Positions 26,291 to 35,032 of a stretch of DNA of 64,000 bases are shown piece after piece; the stretch's first letter is position 1; every line of letters begins with the position of its first letter. A program made the translations under genes and the position numbers. Source of the DNA: Candidatus Nitrosopumilus sp. (lineage in GTDB: Archaea; Thermoproteota; Nitrososphaeria; Nitrososphaerales; Nitrosopumilaceae); the NCBI GenBank assembly GCA_003702525.1, contig REGJ01000001.1:1-64000 (forward strand), in the 5' to 3' direction. Under the pieces are notes generated by a model that was given only the letters and a program-made list of their open reading frames with translations, was not told the DNA's origin and ran no database searches.

Positions 26291-26397
26291 TATGTCGAAA
26301 AAACAGAGTTAGTAATGTTATTAAATATTTTGTTAAAGTAAATTTTCACTTAAAGAGTTCTATGATCTTTGGAAAAATTCAAAAATCATGATTTTAT

Positions 26398-26643
26398 TTA
26401 TTTTAAGGAAACCTCAAGAACAAATGTGCTACCTAACCCTTCCTCAGATCTTGCAAGATATAGATCGCCATTAATACTCTGGGCAAGTTTTTTAGAGATA
26501 AACAGACCAATACCTGCCACGCCGTAAATTCTGTCTAGCGTAGTTTCAGAAGGGGAATGTTTCTCAAACAAATCTTTTTGTAATTCTTTCTTGATTCCTC
26601 TTCCAACATCAATTACAGAAAAGTAGATTTTAGATTGGTGTGA
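26398..26643 (-). pseudogene. Remnant of a histidine kinase ATPase domain
   Basis: An 81-codon open stretch without any start codon encodes the C-terminal part of a HATPase_c domain: G1 box VIDVGRGI, F-box-like DLFEKHSPSE, G2 box GVAGIGLFISKKLAQ, and GLGSTFVLEV before the stop. The dimerisation helix, phosphorylated His and N box are missing and an in-frame stop lies just upstream. It is divergent from the intact kinase at 26692. A truncated gene is the simplest reading. Confidence 0.8.
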
Positions 26644-26691
26644 CTATAAAAATATAATAGTTTATTAGAAAATATATTCTCTTAAAATCAT

Positions 26692-28239
26692 ATGATTCAA
26701 AATACTACAAAATTAATCCTTGGAATCATAATAATTTCAATTACAGTTAATGTTTATTGGTTTTCAGTAGTCATTCCAGAGCAATTCTCACTACCCATAG
26801 ATTATTCCCGAAGTACAGAATTTTTTGGCAGAGACAGAATTGTTGACGAATATGGCGGTGAGTTTTTGGAAGAGTCAAAACATAAAAGAAATTCAATTGA
26901 AAGAGTTGTTCAACATGATGAAAATATTCTAAATATCAAAGCAGAGATTGTTTCCAAACATACCATTGATGACAAAGTGGTCTTCAATGCATTTGATACA
27001 TATCAAGTAGATAGAATTTCCAAAAAACATATAGGTTCAGATTTGTATTATGCATTTCCAGCAAATGTAGAAAAAACTAGTTATGACTTTTTACATCCAG
27101 TAATTCACAGGCCAACTACAATGCAATATGTTTCAACTGAGACCATTGAAGACTTGGAGGTATATCTTTTTGAGTGTAAACCATCAATTAATGACAATTC
27201 AGCTGCATTTCCCCAATTTGAAGGAAGAACAATATTTGTAGAATATTCTTGCTCACTTTGGATAGAGCCAGTTACAGGGAAATTGATCAATATGGAAATT
27301 GGATGGGACAATTATTTTGTCATTGAAGATCAAAGAGTACACGCAACTCAATTGGGAGGAAGTAGTGCATCTGAGATTTTTGTTTTTGATGCTGTAAAAT
27401 TGGCAAAATATCAGTTACAGATTTTAGATATTTATCAAAAAATTGTACCTTTGATATTTGTAATAATTACAGGTTTGATGGTCTTAATTGTAACATTTAT
27501 TGACAGAATGAATGTTGCAACAAGGAAGAAAATAGAGACTGAGCTTGAAATTCATAAACAAACAAACGAATTTACCAATATGATTTCACATGAATTAAAG
27601 ACTCCTTTGACTCCCATCAAAGGTTACTGTGAAATGCTCATAGAACCTAATTTACTTGGGCCTTTGTCAAAGGATCAAGAGGATGCAGTAATAAAAATTA
27701 AAAAAGAAAGTTCACATCTACTCAACCTCATCGAAAAGATTCTCCTAGTAAGGAAGATGGAAACTAATCTTTTTGACATCATTCCCTCAGAGGTATTTGT
27801 AGATGAATTGGTATCAGAGATATGTGGGAAATACTCTAAAGAATTATCTGACAAAAAAATTGATTTAGAAATAAATGGTTTGGAACACACAAAAATAAAA
27901 ATTGATGCAGGATTAATAGAACAGGTTTTTTCAAACATTCTTAATAATGCAATTGATTTTGTTCCACAAAAAGATGGAAAAATCCAAATTCAGACAAGGG
28001 TTTCTTCAGACCAAATAACTTTTTCAATTTCAAACAATGGACCAGAAATTCCACAAAAAGAGTTAGAAAATCTATTTAAGAAATTCTATCAATTAGATAC
28101 ATCACTTACTCGTCCTCATGAGGGTTCTGGATTGGGATTGGCAATCTGTAAAGGGGTTGTAGAATCTCATGGTGGAAAAATTTGGGCAGAAAGTGATCCA
28201 TATAAAACCACATTTACATTCACAATTCCTAGAGAGTGA
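26692..28239 (+). CDS. Membrane sensor histidine kinase
   Basis: A 515-residue kinase: TM helix (about residues 7-26), a large extracellular sensor (about 30-240, with FVEYSCSLWIEPVTGKLI resembling DUF3068-type domains), a second TM (about 252-272), HisKA with His300 in MISHELKTPL, and HATPase_c with N box NILNNAIDFV, G1 ISNNGPEIP and G2 GSGLGLAICKG. The stop overlaps the next kinase's start (ATGA). A TATA-like run (ATAAAAATATA) lies about 45 bases upstream. Confidence 0.9.
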   Translation: MIQNTTKLILGIIIISITVNVYWFSVVIPEQFSLPIDYSRSTEFFGRDRIVDEYGGEFLEESKHKRNSIERVVQHDENILNIKAEIVSKHTIDDKVVFNAFDTYQVDRISKKHIGSDLYYAFPANVEKTSYDFLHPVIHRPTTMQYVSTETIEDLEVYLFECKPSINDNSAAFPQFEGRTIFVEYSCSLWIEPVTGKLINMEIGWDNYFVIEDQRVHATQLGGSSASEIFVFDAVKLAKYQLQILDIYQKIVPLIFVIITGLMVLIVTFIDRMNVATRKKIETELEIHKQTNEFTNMISHELKTPLTPIKGYCEMLIEPNLLGPLSKDQEDAVIKIKKESSHLLNLIEKILLVRKMETNLFDIIPSEVFVDELVSEICGKYSKELSDKKIDLEINGLEHTKIKIDAGLIEQVFSNILNNAIDFVPQKDGKIQIQTRVSSDQITFSISNNGPEIPQKELENLFKKFYQLDTSLTRPHEGSGLGLAICKGVVESHGGKIWAESDPYKTTFTFTIPRE

Positions 28240-29924
28240 ATTGGTTGCAAAGACCAAATCCCTCGTCATTGGCAATTTTGTTAATTGGTGTCACTGTAAC
28301 TGTAATTGTTTGGTTTGTATTTTTAGATTTTATCGAAGAGAGTTACCAACACTCATTTCTAGATGAAAGCAAATTAATAATTCAAAAAACAGAATCAAGA
28401 TTGCAAGTATACAATGGAGTTCTTCTTGGTGCTGTGGGATTATTTGCCGCTTCTGAAGAAGTGACTCCCGAGGAATGGGGAATTTTTATCAAATCGACCA
28501 AACTAATTGAAACATTTCCGGGAATTCAAGGAGTCGGGTATAACAAGTACATTTCAGGAGAATCAGAAAAAATGGATTTAGTTGACCAGATGGAAGAGTA
28601 TGGAATAGAGAATTATCAAATAAAACCAGAAGGGATAAGAGCCGAGTATTTTCCAGTTGTGTATATTTTTCCAGAAAATGAGGAGAATCTTAGAGCGATT
28701 GGGTATGATATTTACTCTGAAGAAATTCGCTTAGATGCAGTCAACAACGTAATTGCTACAAATGAAATGTCCATTACAGGAAAGATTACACTAGTCCAAG
28801 AGGGAGATACAGATATTCAAAATGGATTTCTAATGCTTATTCCCATATTTGATGGGGAAGAACAACAAAAAATTATGGGTCTCATTTCAGCAGTTTTCAG
28901 GGTGGATGACCTCATGTTTGCAATTATTGATAATGAGTCATTTGAAAATAAAAATATCAGATTTTATGATTCAGTTGAATCTTTAGATACATTATTTTTT
29001 GATTCAAATAAAAAATTCCAAGTTCCTGATTCAGATGAAGAGTATTCTTTTAGAGATTCAATTAATTTTGGAAATAAAGAATGGGTATTTGTTGTTCAAG
29101 GAAAACAACCAGAATTATCTAATTCAGACAGAAATATTTTGATTATCATACCTGTGATCGGTGTAGGAATGAGTATTTTAGGATTAATAACATTTTCAAA
29201 TTTTAACAAAAATGTTGTTGCAAAACAAATTCAAAAAAGACGTGACGAGTTTGACTCTATGATATCACATGAATTAAAAACACCACTAGTTCCTATTGTT
29301 GGATATTGTGATCTGCTTCTTGCACCTGATTTGCTTGGAAAGTTAAATGACGAGCAATTAAACGCTGTTAATAAAATAGTCACCAATACAGACCATATTA
29401 GAAGGTTGATTGAAAATATTTTGGATTCTCAAAAATTAGCTTTAGGCAAATTTAATCTACAATACTCCACAGTCAATTTTAGGGAATTTGTTTTGGAAAT
29501 CGTCAATTCTCATCAATCAATTCTATCGGAAAAAAATATTTCACTATCAATGGAGCATGTCCCATCAATTCAAGTAAAAATGGATACTCTCAGAATCAAA
29601 GAGGTCTTTACAAATATTATTCAAAATGCTGTTGATTTTGTACCAAAACATAACGGAAAGATATCAATCAATGCGGAGGATTTGAAGGGTAAGATAAGGG
29701 TCTCAATCTCAAATAATGGTTCGATGATTCCACATAAACAATTATCAGAGATATTTAAGAAATTCCATCAAGTTGATTCTGGTGAGACTAGAAAACATGG
29801 AGGCTCTGGATTGGGATTGGCAATCTGTAAAGGGATTGTTGAACTTCATGGTGGAAAAATTTGGGCAGAAAGTGATCCATATAAAACCAGTTTCATTTTT
29901 GAAATTTATTCAAATCCTAATTAA
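28236..29924 (+). CDS. CHASE-type sensor histidine kinase
   Basis: A 562-residue kinase with TM helices at about residues 12-32 and 300-320, and between them a CHASE-like sensor (FPGIQGVGYNKYI is characteristic). HisKA has His345 in MISHELKTPL; ATPase boxes are NIIQNAVDFV, ISNNGSMIP and GSGLGLAICKG. Its kinase core is paralogous to the previous gene. It is translated by an ATGA overlap and is followed within 22 bases by a receiver protein. Confidence 0.9.
   Translation: MNWLQRPNPSSLAILLIGVTVTVIVWFVFLDFIEESYQHSFLDESKLIIQKTESRLQVYNGVLLGAVGLFAASEEVTPEEWGIFIKSTKLIETFPGIQGVGYNKYISGESEKMDLVDQMEEYGIENYQIKPEGIRAEYFPVVYIFPENEENLRAIGYDIYSEEIRLDAVNNVIATNEMSITGKITLVQEGDTDIQNGFLMLIPIFDGEEQQKIMGLISAVFRVDDLMFAIIDNESFENKNIRFYDSVESLDTLFFDSNKKFQVPDSDEEYSFRDSINFGNKEWVFVVQGKQPELSNSDRNILIIIPVIGVGMSILGLITFSNFNKNVVAKQIQKRRDEFDSMISHELKTPLVPIVGYCDLLLAPDLLGKLNDEQLNAVNKIVTNTDHIRRLIENILDSQKLALGKFNLQYSTVNFREFVLEIVNSHQSILSEKNISLSMEHVPSIQVKMDTLRIKEVFTNIIQNAVDFVPKHNGKISINAEDLKGKIRVSISNNGSMIPHKQLSEIFKKFHQVDSGETRKHGGSGLGLAICKGIVELHGGKIWAESDPYKTSFIFEIYSNPN
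29805..29889 (+). repeat. 85-bp near-identical copy shared by the two kinase genes
   Basis: This segment (G2 box to PYKT) matches 28126-28210 with about 4 differences over 85 bases, far higher than elsewhere in the paired genes. It points to tandem duplication with recent gene conversion or strong constraint. Confidence 0.75.
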
Positions 29925-29945
29925 TAAGGAGTGTTTATCTCAACT

Positions 29946-30302
29946 ATGAAAGTTCTACTTGTTGATGACTCATTTGAAATCGTAGAGATGCTTTCGCAAT
30001 TTTTTACATTGAAGGGAGACCAAGTTGATACTGCCCATGATGGTAATGAAGCAGTCAAAAAAATTTCAGATGGCAATTATGATGCAATCATTTTAGATCT
30101 TGCAATGCCAAAAGCTAGTGGATTTGAGGCACTAGAGAAACTCAAAGATACAAACAAACTAGAACCAGAAAAAATCTTTGTATTGACTGCAATGAATATT
30201 ACAAAAAGTGAGCAAGACAGAATAACCAAATTCGGTGTAAAAAATACACTGCTAAAGCCTGTAAACATTCATGATTTGTATGATGCAGTTACGTCAAAAT
30301 AA
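29946..30302 (+). CDS. Single-domain response regulator (CheY-like receiver)
   Basis: 118 residues: Asp7-Asp8 acidic pair, phospho-acceptor Asp51 in IILDLAMPKASG, Thr in VLTAMN and Lys in LLKPVN are all present. No output domain, so it acts by protein interaction. I choose ATG 29946; GTG 29931 just after AAGGAG is possible but too close to it. The two upstream kinases are its likely partners. Confidence 0.92.
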   Translation: MKVLLVDDSFEIVEMLSQFFTLKGDQVDTAHDGNEAVKKISDGNYDAIILDLAMPKASGFEALEKLKDTNKLEPEKIFVLTAMNITKSEQDRITKFGVKNTLLKPVNIHDLYDAVTSK

Positions 30303-30341
30303 TGTTTCTGATTCAAAATTATGTTATGATATCAATCATGG

Positions 30342-30415
30342 TGCCGGGGGCGGGATTTGAACGCGCGACAGCCCGGTCTTCAGCCGAGTGCTCTCCCAGG
30401 CTGAGCTACCCCGGC
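30342..30415 (-). tRNA. tRNA-Phe (GAA)
   Basis: The minus strand folds into a full cloverleaf: 7-bp acceptor GCCGGGG/CCCCGGC, D stem GCTC/GAGC, anticodon stem CTCGG/CCGGG with loop CTGAAGA (anticodon GAA) and T loop TTCAAAT. The CCA end is encoded just after the discriminator A (30339-30341). No intron. The T stem GCGCG/CCCGC has a C-C mismatch at its fourth pair. Confidence 0.95.
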
Positions 30416-30457
30416 ACTCAAAAAATGTCACTAGTTGAGGAATTAAAGTGTGTCTTT

Positions 30458-30994
30458 TTACGTCTTCCAAAGAATATCTTCTGTACCATTTCTTTTGTTG
30501 ATTAAGCGACCCATGACAAAAAATAGATCAGATAATCTGTTTAGATAAATTATACAATTTGAATTAATTTCATCTTTTTCTGCAAGTTGTACAGTCAATG
30601 TTTCGGCTCTACGTACCACAGTTCTTGCAAAATGCAATTGAGATGCTGTAACAGAGCCTCCTGGTAATATGAAATTAGTCAATAAAGGAAGTTCAGATTC
30701 AAATTTGTCAATATTTTGTTCTAACTCTTCAATCATCTCTAAAGATACTCTGTTTTTCAGATAATTCAGATTAGGGTTTGATAAATCAGAACCTACAACA
30801 AACAAATCATTTTGAATTTTTTGAAGTACATTGAAAATATCTTCATCTAAAGGATTTGCCAAAACCATACCCAAAGCTGCATTTGCCTCATCTACAGCCC
30901 CATATGCAAATATTCTTGGATGAGATTTTGAAATACGCAACTGTCCTTGAAGTTCTGTATTTCCATCATCGCCTGTTTTGGTGTATATCTTCAT
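30458..30994 (-). CDS. Cob(I)alamin adenosyltransferase, PduO type
   Basis: It attaches adenosine from ATP to cob(I)alamin, giving the coenzyme form of B12. The N-terminal KIYTKTGDDGNT loop and the C-terminal RTVVRRAETLTVQL and YLNRLSDLFFV segments are the PduO ATP-binding signature. I place the start at ATG 30994 (178 residues). In this lineage the coenzyme serves methylmalonyl-CoA mutase of the carbon-fixation cycle. cbtAB lies 18 kb away. Confidence 0.92.
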   Translation of the reverse strand: MKIYTKTGDDGNTELQGQLRISKSHPRIFAYGAVDEANAALGMVLANPLDEDIFNVLQKIQNDLFVVGSDLSNPNLNYLKNRVSLEMIEELEQNIDKFESELPLLTNFILPGGSVTASQLHFARTVVRRAETLTVQLAEKDEINSNCIIYLNRLSDLFFVMGRLINKRNGTEDILWKT

Positions 30995-31059
30995 GAAATT
31001 ACAGGGCATGATTCAACTATTATGTGATTCTAAAATCTCAAAACTCTTTAGGTGTCCAG

Positions 31060-31605
31060 ATGTTCTCACTAACAATGATTGAAGATTTTTTGAAAAACGC
31101 TGCAAATCTAAAAAACATATCTCGACAAGGATGGATAAACAAACTATCTCTAGAGAATCCCGAATCTGTAGCAGATCATACGTTTTCAATGGCAGTAATC
31201 GGGATGATAATTTCTGATTTAGAGGATTTAAACTCTGAAAAAGTTCTCAAGATGATTTTATTGCATGATATAGCAGAATCAAAAGTTGGAGATATTGTTC
31301 CAGATAAAATGTCATTTGAAGAAAAACAGAAATTAGAAAATTTGGCATTTGATGAAATAATTAAAGTATTACCTGAATCAATTATTCCAACATACATCGA
31401 AATTTGGAAAGAGTATCAGGAGAACAATTCTACTGAAAGTCAGATTGTTCATCAAATTGATAAATTAGAGATGGCACTGCAAGCAAAAATTTACAAATCT
31501 CAAGGACATTCAAAAGAAAAACTAGCACCTTTCTTTGAATCTGCAAAATCAAGTATAACTCATCCAAAATTAAAAGAATTATTTACAAAGATAGTTGATG
31601 AATAA
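31060..31605 (+). CDS. HD-domain phosphohydrolase (YfbR/HDDC2-like)
   Basis: The metal-binding HD pattern is visible: His in SVADHTFSMAVI, the HD pair in LLHDIAESKVGD, and a later Asp in QIDKLEMALQA. This layout is that of 5'-nucleotidase-like HD proteins that dephosphorylate deoxynucleotides. I choose ATG 31060 (181 residues); ATG 31075 is possible. A helical small protein follows after 2 bases. Confidence 0.82.
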   Translation: MFSLTMIEDFLKNAANLKNISRQGWINKLSLENPESVADHTFSMAVIGMIISDLEDLNSEKVLKMILLHDIAESKVGDIVPDKMSFEEKQKLENLAFDEIIKVLPESIIPTYIEIWKEYQENNSTESQIVHQIDKLEMALQAKIYKSQGHSKEKLAPFFESAKSSITHPKLKELFTKIVDE

Positions 31606-31607
31606 TA

Positions 31608-31832
31608 ATGTCTGAAACAGAAAAAGATGAACTGATTGATGCTCAAAAACAAGTAATCGGAATACTGTTTGAGGTAATCAAAAGACTGCAAGCTAATAGT
31701 GATTTGGATGAAGAATATTTTGAAATCATTACAAAAAAAGAAAGTAATGAAACTCGATTAAATGAGATTCTTAGTGAAAGACAAGAGAATGCAAAAATTG
31801 TGGGCAGATTATTAGAACAATTAGAAGTTTAG
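31608..31832 (+). CDS. Small helical protein
   Basis: 74 residues, acidic, probably two helices (LIDAQKQVIGILFEVIKRLQ and NARLNEILSERQ-type segment). Two bases after the HD gene, so likely co-transcribed. Function unknown. Confidence 0.55.
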   Translation: MSETEKDELIDAQKQVIGILFEVIKRLQANSDLDEEYFEIITKKESNETRLNEILSERQENAKIVGRLLEQLEV

Positions 31833-32128
31833 TGACCGCAACTACAATCATCATCAGACATTATTCTTAGATGTGCTGTTTGTTGATGCTTGTCTTGTAC
31901 GTAGTTTGAAAGATTTGCAATTCGGATTATCGGTTCTCTAGTTTTCCAACTGCCCTCATTTTCAAACCAGAACTCGATTTCATCAACATCATATCTTTCA
32001 CCATTTTTCACTAGTTCTTTGAAAATTGATTTTATTTCATCTACGTCCGATTCAGATAGTTTAGATTTATCTTCAACCATAGTAGTGATTTCATTTAATT
32101 TTATGATTACAGGGTTTGTAAGAGGCAT
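31829..32128 (-). CDS. Hypothetical protein with C-terminal CxCxH
   Basis: The frame is open to 32257, but that would overlap the divergent gene at 32206; I place the start at ATG 32128 (MPLTNPVIIKLNEIT), 99 residues, with a TATA-like ATATTATT upstream. The tail DDDCSCGH could bind a metal. It reads as a soluble protein. Family unknown. Confidence 0.6.
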   Translation of the reverse strand: MPLTNPVIIKLNEITTMVEDKSKLSESDVDEIKSIFKELVKNGERYDVDEIEFWFENEGSWKTREPIIRIANLSNYVQDKHQQTAHLRIMSDDDCSCGH

Positions 32129-32205
32129 GGAATATTTAGAATAATATTGTATAACTATCTTTTGAGGCAATATTGTTTTTATAACAATCAGATATTTTGA
32201 AAGAC

Positions 32206-32553
32206 ATGCAATATTTTCAAGCACTAAAACTTGGTCAAAAAAGAGTAGCCGATGCAAGAGAGTATCTCAATAAATTAACAGATGGTAAAGCAATGCCTGC
32301 ATTAGCATTAACTGATACAAAATCTAATGTTTGGAAACCAGTAGGTGAAGAAAATTTGTATGCATTTGTTGATGAATCTGCAGGTTTTGTGTTGACTGAT
32401 AATAGCGGATACATACTAGCCTTGGTGGATAATAGTGGTGCATCTAAAACAATTGTTCAAGGCGTAACTAAAGAACAAAAGGAAAAATTAGAAAAAACAT
32501 TTGAATCCGATAAAATTCCAAAATTTGAAGGCAAAGTAATTCTTCCAGTATGA
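32206..32553 (+). CDS. Hypothetical small protein
   Basis: 115 residues from ATG 32206; a TTG at 32197 is less likely. The segment VLTDNSGYILALVDNSGAS has a beta-hairpin look. Soluble, no cysteine. Not recognised. The enzyme gene at 32609 follows after 55 bases. Confidence 0.6.
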   Translation: MQYFQALKLGQKRVADAREYLNKLTDGKAMPALALTDTKSNVWKPVGEENLYAFVDESAGFVLTDNSGYILALVDNSGASKTIVQGVTKEQKEKLEKTFESDKIPKFEGKVILPV

Positions 32554-32608
32554 TCTAGCCTCAAGTAAAACGTAAAGCTTTAGTTATGATTGTGTGGAGA
32601 ATAATAAA

Positions 32609-33832
32609 ATGAGCAAATTTTCTCAAGAAGTAGAAGTCAGTGGACATCTTATTGATTCTATGATTTTAACCAAAGTATTTGATAAAATTATGAACCGGGG
32701 GGGAGAGTTTGAGATTTTAGATTTACGTGTAGGAATTAAAAAGAAGGATTCCAGTCATGCCAGATTACTTGTAAGTGGAAAAAATGAAACACATCTTGAG
32801 GAAATAATGGATGACATTCATCGAGAAGGGGTCATTCCAGTAAAAGAGAAAGAGGTGAAATTGCAAAAGGCAATAAAAGATATGGTGATGCCAGATAATT
32901 TTTACAGCACCACCAATAACGAGACATTGATTTTTTACAAAAAAAATTGGATTAAAGTTGAGAATCAAATGATGGATAAATGCATTGTAGTAAAAGGAAA
33001 AAATGCTACATGTGTTCCAATTAGAGATGTCAAAAAAGGGGACCTAATCGTTGTAGATGAAATAGGGGTCAAGGTAGCACCACCTGAAAGACCACGTGAT
33101 AAAGCAAACATCTTTGCTTTTATGGGAAGTAGTAGTTCAAGTGAAAGACCAACCCAACACATTGCTAAAAAAGTAGCATTGGATATCCGCCAAACCAAAA
33201 AGTCTGGTGGAAAGATTGTCATCGTAGGAGGTCCAGCAATTGTACATACAGGTGCTGCAAGTTCTGTTTCTGAATTAATCAAAAAAGGATACATTGATGG
33301 TATTTTAGCAGGAAATGCATTAGCTGTTCACGATATAGAAAATGCAACATTGGGAACATCATTGGGCATGTATGTTCAAGATGCAACTTTGGCTAAAAGA
33401 GGATATAGAAATCACATGGATACAATTAATGCAGTTTTCAAAGCAGGTTCAATCTCAAAAATGGTACAATCTGGAAAATTAACAAAGGGAATTTTCTATG
33501 AATGTGTCAAAAATAAAGTCCCATTTGTTTTGGCAGGCTCTATACGAGATGATGGTCCATTACCTGATGTAATTACTGATGTTGCTCAAGCTCAAAGAGA
33601 GTACAAAAAAGTTCTAAAAGATGCAAGCATGGTAATCATGATTTCAACAATGCTTCATTCAATTGCTACTGGAAACATGTTGCCTGCAAATGTTAAAGTC
33701 ATTGTTGTGGATATCAACCAACCAACCGTAACAAAACTTATGGACAGAGGAACATGGCAAGCACTAGGAATTGTATCCGATGTGGGTGCATTCTTGCCTC
33801 TAGTATCTCAAGAACTTAAAAAGTTAAAATGA
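32609..33832 (+). CDS. TIGR00300-type LOR/SDH family protein (archaeal ornithine cyclodeaminase-like)
   Basis: A 407-residue protein: N-terminal LOR/SDH domain (about residues 1-110, MSKFSQEVEVSGHLIDS), then a Rossmann domain with IVIVGGPAIVHTGA. Members in methanogens convert ornithine to proline and ammonia, so a proline-forming role is a reasonable inference. ATG 32609 is chosen over the GTG 15 bases upstream. Confidence 0.75.
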   Translation: MSKFSQEVEVSGHLIDSMILTKVFDKIMNRGGEFEILDLRVGIKKKDSSHARLLVSGKNETHLEEIMDDIHREGVIPVKEKEVKLQKAIKDMVMPDNFYSTTNNETLIFYKKNWIKVENQMMDKCIVVKGKNATCVPIRDVKKGDLIVVDEIGVKVAPPERPRDKANIFAFMGSSSSSERPTQHIAKKVALDIRQTKKSGGKIVIVGGPAIVHTGAASSVSELIKKGYIDGILAGNALAVHDIENATLGTSLGMYVQDATLAKRGYRNHMDTINAVFKAGSISKMVQSGKLTKGIFYECVKNKVPFVLAGSIRDDGPLPDVITDVAQAQREYKKVLKDASMVIMISTMLHSIATGNMLPANVKVIVVDINQPTVTKLMDRGTWQALGIVSDVGAFLPLVSQELKKLK

Positions 33833-33845
33833 TCAAGGCATCAAT

Positions 33846-34685
33846 CTAGGATGCATTACCTTTATTCCACATAGACTCAAATAATAATTTCATAGAGTAA
33901 ATCAATGTAGGAGAGTCAGTCCACATTGCAAAGGGTTCAGCAGATTTGTTTGCATTCTTGGTAAAGAATAAGAGTTCTGAATCATCCTTTATTATGTAAC
34001 ACAGATTTTCTTTCATATTGTCACCCAATGATCTGACATTATTTTTCTTTAATTTATCAAATATGTAAAATGTCTTTTCACTACATGAACTAATTATTCT
34101 AAATTTTTGTTTTGATTTTTCAAATGGTTCTAAAAAGTCAGAATGATATAATTTCAAAAGATCTTTTTCACTCCCCAATACTAGTAATTCATCAGAATAA
34201 TCATCAGTCATGTTAGTGATTTTAGAATAGATTTGATTTGTTCCTTTGAGCATCTGATATTTTTCATCTTTGTTTTTATCTTCTGAATCAAATCCTGGGA
34301 GATTTTTCCATATCTCAGAGAGTTGAGGTTTCATCTTTTCAAGTGATTTTAGACGTTCTTTTTCCGAATTAACTAGAAAACAAATTGCTTGTTCCAAAGG
34401 TAATGCAATAAACTGAATAGGATGTTGGAATGTAGCAGATACAATACCTTTGTTTTGTAATTCAGATAGTATGTGGTATGTTTCAGTTCTAGGTAGTTTA
34501 AGTGCCTTGGATACTTCAGGAGCAGTTTTTGCACCATATTTTTCTAAATAGATAAAGACCTTGGATTGATTTCCACTTAAACCATATTTTGATAGTTGTT
34601 CCTGAACCTGCTCTAGTGATGATTTGTATTCATCATGCGAAGACCCAGATTCTCTGTCAAATATTGCAAAAGTTTGTTGACTCAT
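33846..34685 (-). CDS. TrmB-family transcription regulator
   Basis: 279 residues: N-terminal winged helix (about residues 30-100, YGLSGNQSKVFIYLEKYG, then LPRTETYHILSELQNKGIV) typical of TrmB, followed by a sensor part. Sugar-binding C-terminal TrmB domain is not clearly seen. Three GATCGC-type boxes occur in its own upstream region (34725-34770), so autoregulation is possible. Confidence 0.82.
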   Translation of the reverse strand: MSQQTFAIFDRESGSSHDEYKSSLEQVQEQLSKYGLSGNQSKVFIYLEKYGAKTAPEVSKALKLPRTETYHILSELQNKGIVSATFQHPIQFIALPLEQAICFLVNSEKERLKSLEKMKPQLSEIWKNLPGFDSEDKNKDEKYQMLKGTNQIYSKITNMTDDYSDELLVLGSEKDLLKLYHSDFLEPFEKSKQKFRIISSCSEKTFYIFDKLKKNNVRSLGDNMKENLCYIIKDDSELLFFTKNANKSAEPFAMWTDSPTLIYSMKLLFESMWNKGNAS

Positions 34686-34724
34686 TTTTTAGGATCCTAT
34701 CTTCATAATTTCAGATTATATGAT

Positions 34725-34770
34725 GCGATCGTGAGCTTTTATTTAGTAAATTGATCGCTATTTTGATCGC
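34725..34770. promoter_or_regulatory. Cluster of three GCGATC/GATCGC boxes
   Basis: GCGATC at 34725-34730, and GATCGC at 34753-34758 and 34765-34770, lie 40-85 bases before the TrmB-family gene. The last two are 12 bases apart. The same core appears as TGCGATCAA repeats at 24141-24183 and once at 56274-56279. An operator for this or another regulator is inferred. Confidence 0.4.
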
Positions 34771-34819
34771 AATTTAGGCACAAATTATCTAAAAACCTAT
34801 TTCAAGAATCCACCACAAT

Positions 34820-35017
34820 CTATGGATTCTCAAATTTACTCACTAAACCTATGAACAGTTGAATTTCACTCCATATCTTTGAAAGTTTTTTGTAATAAAA
34901 CCCCCAATTGAGATTGACTGTCATGGAAATCATAATTGAGTAGTTCCTTACATGCTTAGGACCAATAATATCAATTGCTTCATAGGCGAGTCTGGGTTTT
35001 TCTAATTTTAATAAAAT
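34820..35017 (-). pseudogene. Open frame without start codon, possible gene remnant
   Basis: Within the 347-base intergenic stretch 34686-35032, 65 codons are open on the minus strand and read like protein (KPRLAYEAIDIIG, NWGFYYKKLSKIW), yet no ATG, GTG or TTG precedes the first inner ATG (34957-ish). It may be the 3' end of a decayed gene or a chance frame. The rest of the stretch holds GATCGC boxes and promoter-like AT-rich DNA for both flanking genes. Confidence 0.3.
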
Positions 35018-35032
35018 TTACTATCAATCCAT

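Noticed and set aside
26109..26312. Plus-strand Val/Phe/Asp-rich ORF
   Set aside because: Antisense shadow of the Lys/Thr-rich protein repeats.
30302..30505. ORF over the tRNA locus
   Set aside because: It reads through tRNA-Phe in the antisense sense and has no coding character.
32129..32257. Longer N-terminus for the gene ending at 31829
   Set aside because: It crosses the divergent start at 32206 and its extra residues are not protein-like.
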